Of a DNA stretch of 64,000 nucleotides, positions 1 through 15,500 are shown in pieces. How positions within the stretch are numbered: the stretch's first letter is position 1; every line of letters starts with the position of its first letter. The DNA is from Berberis thunbergii (lineage: Eukaryota; Streptophyta; Magnoliopsida; Ranunculales; Berberidaceae): contig QNQO01001171.1 in the NCBI GenBank assembly GCA_003290165.1, positions 186,001-250,000 on the forward strand, written 5' to 3'. Below the pieces are notes generated by a model. It saw only the letters and a program-made list of their open reading frames with translations. It was not told where the DNA came from and ran no database searches. A program made the translations under genes and the position numbers.

Positions 1-3908
<3,908 letters not shown>

Positions 3909-4362
3909 TATCCCCTTCTCTTCTCAAATTGAATGGACCAAACAATTCCAATGAAACAACTAATGGGTATTCAAATACCCGTTGTGGCTCTAAGCATCTA
4001 AATGAAACAGAAGACCAAAACTGAGTAGAAACAACATAATTAACACGAGCAAACAGATAGGTAAACCACTATACTAACCAAACAACAGAATATGGTATTT
4101 GAACTTAAAACCCAAAACCCCAGTCCTATAAACTCCGAATTACCAACAAAACCCCATGAAAAACTTTTAAAAACTCTAACTAAAATTAAGTTTCTTTGTG
4201 CTTAAACCCAAACCCCAATCCCAAAAACTCTCATTTATCAAGACACCCCCATGAAAAACTAAGAGCTACCCATAAAAAAGCAATGCAAGAGGAGTGTAAA
4301 ACAAGGTGCTTTCAGCTCAGAACAACAAAAGACTACAATCTAGTCTACCCCTCAAAAGTGAG
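3909..4362. other. GLR upstream region
   Basis: Short AT-rich stretch upstream of the GLR start, presumably holding its promoter and 5' UTR. I see no coding exon and could not place a TATA box with confidence. Confidence 0.4.
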
Positions 4363-4525
4363 GAAAATTCTAGGGGTCGAGGGAGGGATCCATCCGCTTC
4401 AAGATGAGCGCTATCGTGTATCTCAAATCCAATGCGCTTATTTCGAGACGGATGGGTGATTACCGCCCATTCCTCGCTCCCTTCCTCAACCTGTAGCTCC
4501 CTTCCTCAACCTGTAGCAAAACTAA
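4363..4525. mobile_element. Small MULE-like MITE with imperfect 9-bp TSD
   Basis: The left end (GAAAATTCTAGGGGTCGAGG) resembles the termini of the MULEs elsewhere in the window, and the right side carries a partly inverted counterpart (TCCTCAACCTG). The flanks are AAAAGTGAG (4354-4362) and AAAAGTGAA (4526-4534), 8 of 9 matching, as expected for an aged Mutator-type target duplication. A related end (GGAAAATTCTAAAGTGCCTG) lies just downstream near 4551, so this may be a cluster of fragments. Confidence 0.45.
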
Positions 4526-5040
4526 AAAAGTGAAGAAGAACAAATGAAAGGAAAATTCTAAAGTGCCTGTTATTGTGCCTGGTGACCACAATGAGAAAGC
4601 AACCATTAGACCACCCACACCAAAGAATAATAATTAATGCCATCACATGTTTTCTTTAATATAATTGAGCCCAGTTGGGAGTTGAGACTCAAAGAGTTCC
4701 ACTTCACATGGAAGAAATGAATCTAAAAATAGTGACAGAAAGTGAATCACCGCCTCTTACCTCCCCAAAAAGAGTAGCAGTTATTCTCAAATGCAGAAGG
4801 AGAATTCTAGCTGGCCTGGGTGGCCGCCTGGGAGGCACCAAGGAGGGTGTCTTGCACATGCCCAACTAAAGTTTCAAAAAACAAAAAAACAAAAAAAAGC
4901 GGGAAATGAAATTTGAATTTCCTTGCTGAAATTTAAGAGGGAGGGAGGGATTAAAAAACAGAGAAAATCATCAGAGAGCTCAAATGGTGGCGGAGAGGCA
5001 ATAAGGAGGCCAAGACGAAGAGAGGACAGAGAGGAGAGGA

Positions 5041-5216
5041 GTGGGCACTACTACTATCTCTGTGGTGTACCTGGTCATTGCCAATCTGGACAGAAGAAGG
5101 TCGACATCAGGGTTCCTGCTGCTGGCTCCTCACCAACTGCTGCACCATCCTCTGCTGCTTCACCCACTGATTCAGTTGTAGATGAGAAGTTTAGTCAGAT
5201 TGTAGAAGCTTGTGAA
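5041..5216 (+). pseudogene. Phytocyanin (blue copper protein) fragment, left arm
   Basis: The frame reads HYYYLCGVPGHCQSGQKK and then a Ser/Ala/Pro-rich tail. This matches the C-terminal half of the plastocyanin-like domain of phytocyanins: Cys, His and Gln copper ligands spaced C-x4-H-x4-Q, as in stellacyanin-like members, then the arabinogalactan-like linker. Signal peptide, first ligand His and GPI signal are missing. The upstream codons in the same open frame come from transposon sequence, so this is a captured exon fragment and not a working gene. Confidence 0.75.
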
Positions 5217-5250
5217 TTAGCTGTTTTTGCTGGTTTTGGTTTCTAGGTGA

Positions 5251-5435
5251 TTCACAAGCTTCTACAATCTGACTAAACTCCTCATCTACAACTGAATCAG
5301 TGGGTGAAGCAGCAGAGGAAGAGCCAGCAGAGGATGGTGCAGCAGTTGGTGAGGAGCCAGCAGCAGGAACCCTGATGTCGACCTTCTTCTGTCCAGATTG
5401 GCAATGACCAGGTACGCCACAGAGATAGTAGTAGT
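5251..5435 (-). pseudogene. Phytocyanin fragment, right arm (inverted copy)
   Basis: Mirror copy of the fragment in the left arm, with the same CGVPGHCQSGQ copper-site motif, but with a slightly longer Ser/Ala-rich stretch. Antisense to the other copy, so read-through RNA would pair with itself. Confidence 0.75.
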
Positions 5436-5849
5436 GCCCACTCCTCTCCTCTCTGTCCTCTCTTCGTCTTGGCCTCCTTATTGCCTCTCCGCCACCATTT
5501 GAGCTCTCTGATGATTTTCTCTGTTTTTTAATCCCTCCCTCCCTCTTAAATTTCAGCAAGGAAATTCAAATTTCATTTCCCGCTTTTTTTTTTTTTTTTT
5601 TTTGAAACTTTAGTTGGGCATGTGCCAAGGAGCCTCCCAGGCGGCCACCCAGGCGCTGACCCAGGCCAGCTAGAATTCTTCAATGCAGATATAGTCGACT
5701 CACATGGGTGAGGTCTCAAGTGGTTTCCCTCGTTCTGACAAATTAGAATTATTCTTGAGACAGAGACTTTGTTTCTTTTTCTTTCTTCGAGTCTTGTTTT
5801 TTGTGGTTGGGGTTCATTCGTTGCTTATGCATTACTTTAAGCCTTTGGA

Positions 5850-6195
5850 TAGGGTTGAACAAAAAATTGATCAAATCGATCGAATTGATTGATTTGGTTT
5901 AATTTCGGTTTGGATCGATTTCGATTTTAAAAAATTTAAACTGAAGTAGTCGATTCGGTTTTTGGTTTTTATGTGATTTTAACCAACCAAACCGAACCGA
6001 CCGAATAAATATAATAAATAATATATATTTTATATATAAATAATACAATATATTTAAAATAGTCGGTCGGTTTGGTTTTATTTCGATTTTAGTCGGTTCG
6101 ATTCGATTACGATTTGTATAAATTAGAATCGGTTCGGTTTCGGATCGGTTTTGTTAATGATCGGTTCGATTTCGATTTGAAAATTTTAAAACCTT
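5850..6195. mobile_element. hAT-like non-autonomous element fragment
   Basis: Begins TAGGGTTGAACAAAAAATTG and continues with the AACCGAACCGA / TCGGTTCGGTTT-rich body seen in the intact element at 58743-59141. The expected right terminus (CAACCCTA) is not visible, so this copy looks truncated or decayed. No coding capacity. The rest of 5681-6683 holds no gene I can recognise. Confidence 0.55.
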
Positions 6196-6683
6196 TGGGT
6201 TTAGTTTACTTTAACAACACAACTTAATGTTAATAATATCGTTCTCGAAGATCTTGATTTTCGACATCGAATCGAATAGTATAATAATCATATTGAACTA
6301 TCAAAAGAGATTTTTCATGGCCACATAATCACATTGAACTATCAAGTGTTCATTAATTGATCAAATATGGTGTTGAAATATGTCTATGTTGAATGATTTT
6401 TATGCTTTGCTTTGTTTATCATAGATCCTCAATTTTAGGCGGCCAGACTTTATAATTAGGTTTTGGGTTTTTTACATTTTTATCCCCTTTATAAATGATG
6501 TTTGTGATTGTGTTTTAATGAGAATGAATAAAAATGTAAAAGCATTTCAGCCTGCTAAAAAAATGGCTTTAAAGCCTGACTGCCTAGACAAACTCCTTAT
6601 AAATTTTTGTTTAATGAAAGATTATTCTTGATGAGTTGTACTGACTACTTGTGGATTCATGCGCTTTGACCTAGTGCTTCGAG

Positions 6684-6895
6684 GAAAATTCTAATTGTCG
6701 AGGGAACCAGCGAGGGACTCCACAGGGGGTGGAAGCCGTCCATCTCTTGGAATGCGCGTTTGAACTTTCAAAACACGTGCATTGAAAAGTCAAAAACGCA
6801 TCCCAAAAAAAGATGAACGGTTTCACCCCCCTACCCCACCTCCAATCCCCCCTGGTGGGGTCCCTCGCTTGCTCCCTCGACAATTAGACGGGTTC
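6684..6895. mobile_element. 212-bp MULE-type MITE with perfect 9-bp TSD
   Basis: Flanked by an exact 9-bp direct repeat TGCTTCGAG (6675-6683 and 6896-6904). Terminal inverted repeats share TCTAATTGTCGAGGGA and differ in the first few bases (GAAAATTC versus GAACCCG). The interior is an imperfect foldback with no coding capacity. Confidence 0.85.
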
Positions 6896-6904
6896 TGCTT
6901 CGAG

Positions 6905-9597
6905 TACCCAAAATTCAATTCTCAAAATGCTATGATGGGTGCATGTATGTTATAGTTGGTGGATTGAATGGTATGATTGAATTGTACTCATTTTGGGATA
7001 CTTTGTTCACGAGTTTTAGAGGTTTTTTAAGGTTCTAAACCTTTCTTCAATTACAAAAGGGCGAAGAAAGGGGAGATAGAGAGATGAAGGAGAGGGGGTA
7101 AGAGGAAGAATTCGAAACAGAGAGTGGGGGATTGGAAACATAGATAGTGGGAGGGAGGAATAAGGGAGACGGTAGGTTGTGAACCAGATAGAAAGAGATG
7201 GAGGAAGAAGGGGGTAGGGACGGTCGGCGGGGCTGCGAACCAGAGAAAGGTGGGAGGAAGAAGAAGAATATTTTTATGTAACCATTAGATGTGCTTCGAG
7301 ATACTCATTTTCATTTTTTTCATTTCAAACCATTGATTAATCTCGAAATACCAATTATATGTTTTCAATGCCAACATTTAATCTCAACCCTTCAATCATT
7401 TAGGGTCATTTTAGTCACCAAAACTTTACTCATGTAAAAAATAACGGTCAATGAATATGGACCACCTCCATTAACCATTAGTCCAGGAGGCATCCGCAAT
7501 ATAATATCTTTTAGGTACTAATCCTGAGTAAGCTATTTATTTTGAAGATAAGTTAATAATACCCTATTTATTATTTACAGCACGTTTTAATTGCTAAGTT
7601 TTGTTTTTTTTAATTAAGTACAGGGCGTCTCATTTTCCTGGAGAAACAAAGTTTTTCAGGTGGCTGATTTTCGGTTGAAGTCTAAAGGCCTTATTATGGT
7701 TTAGCAAGTTGGTTAATGCTACTTGACCAGCAACTGTGTTGTGTTTGATGAGTTTTGTGTAAATGTCATTTTCAGGTAGTATCACTTAAAAAAATAAAAT
7801 GATCAAATCAGCAATGAGTGGAAGCAAAGACTTAACCCTTGATGTTAAAATCTAGCCTATCAATAGCCAGCGCAGATGTTGCACATTTTAAATTCTTCAT
7901 GATAGCTTTCAAAAAAAAAAAAAAAAAACCTTTGTTTACAATATTTATTAGGGGTGGAAGCTCACTGTATGCGCGTACATTCAACATTATATTTTACTTT
8001 AAAAAAATTAGTAAATACAAATTAAAATATTTAATCTAATAAAATTTGGAAAATGAAATAAAGGTAAGGCATTTTAGTATGAAATATAAACAGGGAGGAT
8101 CAAAACTACATTGGGTCTATTGCTACATTTTTTTAGCCTAACCACCTTCAAGCTCATTGTGGATCAGGTCTTTTACTTATTTTGAAAACGCCATTAAAAT
8201 CTTTGTGACTTTTTTACTACCCGTTAATAAAAAGTTTGAAATTGAAAGGACAAAATGAAAATGAGAAATCAGGACTACTACATTACTGTTCATTTTGGGG
8301 AAGAATCATTATAGTAATAGAGATTTGATTTCTTTTTTACCTCGATGAGAAAATAAAAAGGGGTGAGGTGCACAAGGTTAAGCTTTGTTAATTTAGTAAT
8401 TAGGGAGACATCGGTAGAGATGGATTGCCCATAAATCTCCAAAAGGAATGGATAGGTTTGGTGAATGTGTGGACATTGAAATGATTATCCCCACAAAAAT
8501 CAATTCAGAGCCCAGGATCAATTCTCTTCGGGTCCCAAAGTATGGGAATGGGACAGCTAATAAAGAACGAAACAAATGAATCAGAGTAACTATTTCTTTC
8601 TTTCATTGTCCACAAATGATTTGGACTGATATCCGTCAATCTATAAAAGTTAATGCGATAAATACACTTATTTGGAAAGGGAAAATATGAACTCAGAGAC
8701 GAGGCAATATGACCATTTTATTTAAATTAGGCTATAAAATGGATTGGTAGCATAGATTTTGTGGATTATAACAGAAAAATGTGAATTCAAAATTCATCAT
8801 TACGACTGACATTGGTTAGCTAGGAATCGGCCAGATCTGACATGGGTTGATTATGGTTTCAGTATGTGGGTGTGTTCCGAATCTGAACCTCAAATCTGAA
8901 AAAAGGCCATAGATTGGTACATAAAAAAAGATCTACTGTGTTGGTCTCATTTAATGTCATAGAATAGATGCATTTGATTTTATTTGAGATGCATAGCATC
9001 ACAATTTGACAACTCTTTGTTTCTCCGGGAGTTCCTGTTCTCCTGTATTCATTTCGTGCAATTAAAAACATATCTATACCAGAGGTTATGGCAGTTTATG
9101 AGCTTCTAATGCAACCACAATTATCCCAAGTTTGCCGGCAATCTGATGCAAAAAGCATAGGACATTAATTGGAAATATCACAATAAAGTCCATTAAAGGC
9201 ATACACCATTAAACCGATAGCATTTGTACATAGTTACAGAACCGGGATTTAGAAATTCGGAAGTTGATTACCAGAAGATCTTAATGCAAGCACTATAGCA
9301 TACATGAAGTATAATCATGCAGAAAAAGAGCTCTGGCTAAATAAATCAATGGGACAATTTGATTGCAAAACGACACAGCTTGCATTGCATGATGGTCAGA
9401 AAAGTTATTTGGCGATAACATCCGTAACAAATACAACATAACCTCATTGAAATTATCAACTTTCAAGACAGAGCATTTTAGTTATTACTGCATACACTAG
9501 TGCCGAATTAGAACCAAAATCTGGAGCTGGGACTATTGATTTGATTTGCTGACAGCTTCACTCATCACTAGCTCTCAACAATATCTTTCAACGGAAT
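6905..9597. other. Intergenic, no gene seen
   Basis: AT-rich DNA with short poly(A/T) runs (for example near 7912). No exon, repeat pair or RNA gene could be supported. The last few hundred bases next to 9598 should include the 3' UTR of the DUF3456 gene. Confidence 0.4.
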
Positions 9598-12500
9598 TCA
9601 TAGTTCTCTGTCTGATTCATTATTGTCCTCTTCTTCGTCATCATCATCCTCTGGATCCACAGCACTGCATGTGGTGAATGGAAATTAATATCATTTAGCG
9701 GAGCTTTTTACCCTAGATATTCCAAATTGAGTCCAGGTCTTACACACTTTGCTGGAGACTAAAGAGTTCCATCTACTTATTAGTAGCCAGGCCACTAGCC
9801 TGGAAAATGTACCAGCTCAGTGAAGATAGAGATTCAGAACTCTCCACCAATTTTAAATAGTGTAAATACAGAAGTGGGCTACATTACACCTAGAGCTTGT
9901 GTACAAATGCCATCACAAGATCCTATCACTTTATAGTTGATAATCGGATTAACAATAAGAAACAGCTTCAAATACATTCATTCTCTTAAAAAATAAAAAA
10001 TAAAACAGTAGCATCTACTTAACAAAATAATAGAACAAAAGAACCAATCGTTGCCTCAATATTAGAACCTTATGAATTTACTCAGGGGTCTACATTGAAA
10101 GATTACCTAATCTTGTTGCAGTGCCTACTAAGATCTTGACATAAAACTTTGTTAACTTTGCTTGTAACAGATCCCTCCTTTATCAATTCTGTCAACTGCA
10201 CAAGATATGAATGAAGCCAGTTGAATCTAATTAGTAGTTCAACAAATATTCCAAAACTTTCCAGCATTACTCATATTGCCAACAGGAATCAGCTTAAAGA
10301 TGCTCAAGAGTTGATTAAAGCAAGAGAGCACAACATACCACATCTTCTGTTTCCTCAAGTAACCTATGCAAATGAATATAAACAAGATAAGTGAAGATCC
10401 CCCTAGAGAGGGGACTTGTACACTAGAGGTTTGGAATATTTATTTTTTTAAGGATTTTTTTCACAAATCAAGAAGTTTATTCATAGTAATGCCTCATTTG
10501 GCTTCTCTTAAATTGTAAATACCTTTTTCCTCAAACTTGTAGCATAGACTATATTATAGAGTTGTGACAAATAAGGTTTGGAGTAAGAAAATTTCAGTCC
10601 AAAGCATAACCCGAAAAATCAATTGGATCGTATTTTATTTATTTTAAACAGGACTCTAGTATTTGAGCATTACGTATGCTATGAACTCAAGGAAGACGTA
10701 ACTTGCAATTTAAGATAAGTCAAATGGGGACTAAATCAGTTTTTGGAAAGATACTCGTGAGACCAATCAAACAATGGAAACGTGATGGTACTCGTTAACT
10801 ATATGACGCTATTGCCTATTGGTATAATAGTTTAGAAAAAGGACAATTTAGGTAGGCCTGATTTTCATAATTACACATTTGAACGTTCTTGAGGATTCTG
10901 TAATATATATTTCACAAAGGGGTCTTAAATGTGTTCTTTTACTTATCAGTTTTAGAGACTTCTAGAAAGTACATAACATCTTTCTGCAAACAGCCAAAAC
11001 ATATTTTTCTTTTAATATAGGAAATTAGAAACCTGAAAGCCAACTCATAGAACATCCACTATAACCTTTCAAATTTAGAGAGGCCTAAGTGCATCCATTA
11101 TTGCCTTCTGTTAAGCTTAATATAGGAAATTTTTTTTTAATCTGGTCCATTTTAGATATTTAGAGGATGCGCGTTCTTCTTTTGTTTTTTTTTTTTTTTC
11201 TTTACTTTTTTCTTTTCTTCATTTGATTTTATTTTTTCCCCTCTGTTTTTTTAATCTAGACCATTTAATCTTCAACCCAAACCAATGGATCTCCTCGGGA
11301 TTGTTCAGGGAAGGGGAGAAGATAAAAGGCGGCCATTGATTTGCAACCGAATTTATTTAAGAACCCACATGCAAGGCTTGACAAAATCTTGAAGGAAGAA
11401 AAATCAAGGTGACTGTATGGTTGGATTATGCCGTAAGACTAGATCTTTCAGCGGTGTGGGATACTAAGTTCACTAATGGCCTCACCAACTCATGCACATA
11501 ACTGTTAGATAATTCATTGATGAAAACTAAAAATATTAGTGACAGAAACTTAAAACTCTTCTATCTTACCTTCCACAATAAGAAGATATATCTTTGGAAT
11601 ATGCCCGTGCCTCTTGTTTATTTAGTAACATGGAATACAAACAAATGAAACAAATTTCAGGGCAACCTGGTTGAACCTCTGACAAAAAATTTGCTAGACA
11701 CACATTACATGATACAATCCAAATCAAGGTAACAAAAGCACTCAATAAAGGATGAACTACTTTATAGAAACATTGATATTATACAAAGAAGGGCATAACA
11801 TAACAATGAGGATAGAAAATATTGACATGGTTTGAACCTTCAAAAATCAATATCATCAAATGAACTCACTCTTTATGTTTACTACATGACAAGAGTTTGT
11901 ACTATCTTTTGACAGAAAAAAAAAAAAGACGATAAGAATGGTTACATACTTCATGGGATTGTTCCATAGCACCAGAATATATACGACAGTGGTGGCATGT
12001 GTTTTTGATGGTTTAAGTTATATCATCTTCCACAGTTGAATGGAACTATAAGTAACGGCTATTTCGCCTTTCAAACTGTTTCCCAAAAGGTGCAGGTGTG
12101 TCATCAATGCAGAACTTTAACAGTTTAAGATTATAGGAATAAAAGTGTCACGTATGGACAAGTTCGAATAGATCAAGAAGAAGAAATGGATGAAGATGGA
12201 CTGAAATTGAAGAAAAGAATAAATGCTTCTTAAGTTCTTAAACTCGAGCCTTCTATTACAATAAAACTTATCTGTTTTTCATTGCTACAAGTCATTGTTA
12301 TTTAAAGAAGAAGCTCCAACAGAATTCTTAATTCTATCCACTGTCTGAGTGACACGTGGTTTTACAAGTGGTCCTAACTACTTTTTGAATCAAAATACGA
12401 ATTGAAACATTTCAACTTCCCGCCTGTTTTCCCGCTTAACTTTGAACTCAATTTTTTCAGCTGTAACACATTTCACTTCCCGCCTAAATTTGAACTTAAT

Positions 12501-15500
12501 CCTTCAGCTGTGACATTACCCTCCTCTTCGCCACATCCTTGTCCTCAAGGATTAAAATTTGAAAAACGATGGGAGATAAGGGACCAATCCTCCCATGTTG
12601 CTTCACTGGCTGAAGAGTTGGACCAATGAATGAGGACTTGGGTAACAACTTGTTATGGCGAGGAATCAATCGACCACCAATAATTGCAATTGGTTCCACT
12701 GTGTAGTTGCCTTCATTGTCCACCATGGGCAGAGTAGGGAGTGTTGAAGCAGTGGAGCTTAACTTCTTATTGAGCTTCGAGACGTGAAATACAGGATGTA
12801 TTTTTTTACTGAGTAGGGAGTTGAAGACGGTATGCAACAGAGCCAATACGCTCGGTGAATAAGAACGGACCATAAAACCGAGAAGAAAACTTCAAGTTCT
12901 TGCGAATTTGACCTGATGTCTATAAGGTTGCAATTTTAGGTAGACCCAATCACCAATTTGGAAGGAGCGTTCAACTCTGTTTTTATCAGCATACAACTTC
13001 ATTCGCTCTTGGGCTTTATGCAGACGTTCCTTGAGTATATTAAGCAAGTCGCTGCATGTATTGAGGTATTATTGAACCTCTAGGATTGATAAAGAAGAAA
13101 TTGGTGGTAAGGCAAGCAAGGGAGGTGAATACCCATATAATGCTTGAAAAGGAGTAAGTTGCACACTTGAATGAAAGTTCGTGTTGAACCAGTGCTCCGC
13201 CAAATACAACCAATGAGACCATTTTTTGGGAGCATGTCCGGTCATACATCAGAGGTATATCTCCAAACACGCATTCGTGCGCTCCGTTTGTCTGTCTGAT
13301 TGGGGATGATAGGCGGTGCTCACTGCCAAAGATGTACCCAAAGCTTCAAAAAGTTGTTTCCAAAAGGAACTGAGAAATACTTTATCTTTGTCTGATACGA
13401 TGGATTGGGGCAGACCGTGGAGTTTATATACGTTTTAAAGAAAGCACTCAGCCACCATGGATGCAGTAAGTGAGTGTGATAAAGCCATGAAATGGCTAAA
13501 TTTGGTGAGTCAATCCACCACCACAAATATAACAGTCTTGCCATGTGAGAGAGGTAATCCTTTGATGAAATCCATCGTGATGTGTTGCCAAGCGTGATCA
13601 GAAACAGGTAGTGGTTGAAGCAATCCGCCATAACCAGATTGATCATTCTTGTTCTTTTAGCAAGTGTCACAAGAGATAATGAAGTGGATGAGTTGGGCTT
13701 GGGGTTGGTAAGTAGCATTTATACTCGAATGACCACCAAAAATAGAGTAATGCATAGTAGAAATAATTTGTAGTTTGCGGTCACCAATAGAACCAATGTA
13801 TATGAATTGTATTTGAGTAGACCTTGTTGTAATGAATAATGTTACAGTGTGTGTATATAGCTGTCAATTAGGTTAATTGTAGAGATCCTAAATTGATATA
13901 GTTTCCTGGAATAGCCTCAATAGTTTGTATATAAATACATGCTATATTCTCAATATAATATACGAAAAAAACAATATTATCTAAATCTCTGTTTACAAAT
14001 AATATGGGACTAAATTAGGATGAACAAGTAATTTGGTGATGATAGCTTGAGCATTGGCATCAGACGTGTAACTATGTATGACATCCGTGAGCCATTGGGG
14101 CGAAACATGGGAGATGGCTAGACATGTAGTAGTAGGAGCATCTCTTCGTGATAAGGCGTCGGCCACTTTGTTCTCTAAGCCCTGTTTGTAACTGATGGAA
14201 TAGTCATAGCCAAGCAATCTTGTTAGCCAATGTTGTTGCAGAATGGTCGTGATGCTTGATGCTCTGGTGATCGATAAAGATATAGAATTTGGATCCTAAT
14301 AGGTAGGACCTCCATTTATGAATAGCCATAACAATGGCGAGTAGTTCTTTTTCATATGTAGATAAGCCCAAGTTCCTGGTGCTCAAAACATTACTAAAGT
14401 ATGCGATGAAATGATTTTGCTGTGACGGAACAACGCCTATACCCATGGAGCACGCATTTGTTTCTATATAGAAAGGGAGTGAAAAATCTGATAGACGCAA
14501 AATTGGGGTGGAACACATTGCCAATTTAAGTTCATGAAATGCTTTGGCAGCCAATTCGCTCCAATCGAAAGTGTCTTTCTTCAATAGATTTCTCAATGGC
14601 TTGGCTATAATGCCATGATTCTTAACAAACTTTCGATAATCCGATGAGACCAAGAAAGCCACGCAAAGCTTTGACCGTAGTAGGGATTGGCCAATCCGTA
14701 TGGCCTCAATCTTGGAGTAATCTGCAGCCACACCTTGAGGAGTAATAATGTGGCCGAGATACTCTAATTTGGTTTGGCCAAATGAACATTTGGAGAGTTT
14801 ACCATATAGACAATGTTGTCTGAAAGTGGATAAGGCAATGTGGAGATGGTGTAAATGCTGCTCCACAGACTTACTGTATATCAGAATATCATCGAAGAAG
14901 ACGAGAATAAATTTGTGCAGAAATGGCTAAAAATATATATGGTTCATAAGAGCCTGAAAAGTTGCTAGAGCATTTATTAATCCAAACGGCATCACTTTGA
15001 ATTCAAAGTGGCCATGATGGGTTTTAAATGTTGTCTTGTAAAGATCGGAAGGATGAACCAAGATCTTATGATAGCCAGAACAAAAATCAATCTTGGAAAA
15101 TAGTTGAGCACCATGCAATTCATCCAAAAGTTCATCAATTAAAGGCATAGGAAACTTATCTTTGACAATCACGTCATTAAGCCTTCGATAATCTACACGA
15201 AAACTCCATGACCGATCCTTAGGTTGTACCAATAAAATTGGAACAGCGAACGGGCTATGTGAGTGCTAAATTAGCCCTGAAGAGAGCATTTCCTGTACCA
15301 GTTTCTCTACTACTATGTCTTTCTGCATATGTGGCAATTTATATGGAGCTTGTGAAGAAGGGAAGGTGTTTGGTTTGAGAGGAATTATGTGGTCTAATGA
15401 AGTAGTAGGTGGAAGAGAAGTTGGTGATTGGAAGACGTCTTGGTATGTGTCCAAAAGAGAAGCAATAGGAGCAGGTGTATCTACTGAAGTGATGGAGAAA

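Larger units (their letters stand above)
4798..5680. mobile_element. Foldback Pack-MULE carrying a phytocyanin fragment in both arms
   Basis: About 880 bp made of two inverted arms (4798-5216 and 5251-5680) around a 34-bp spacer. The termini read AATTCTAGCTGGCCTGGG in both inverted ends. The flanks are AAATGCAGA (4789-4797) and CAATGCAGA (5681-5689), 8 of 9 identical, which fits a Mutator-type 9-bp duplication. Each arm has a terminal GC-rich block, an A- or T-run, a purine-rich untranslated-looking stretch and then a captured copper-protein exon. The arms differ by a few bases and a short indel (the right arm has extra Gly/Ser codons in the Ser/Ala-rich part), so they have diverged a little since duplication. 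Confidence 0.85.

Noticed and set aside
12402..12629. Plus-strand frame beginning MKHFNF, repeated at 17437
   Set aside because: Both are LTR sequence read by chance. Their similarity comes from the LTR pair, not from a gene family.
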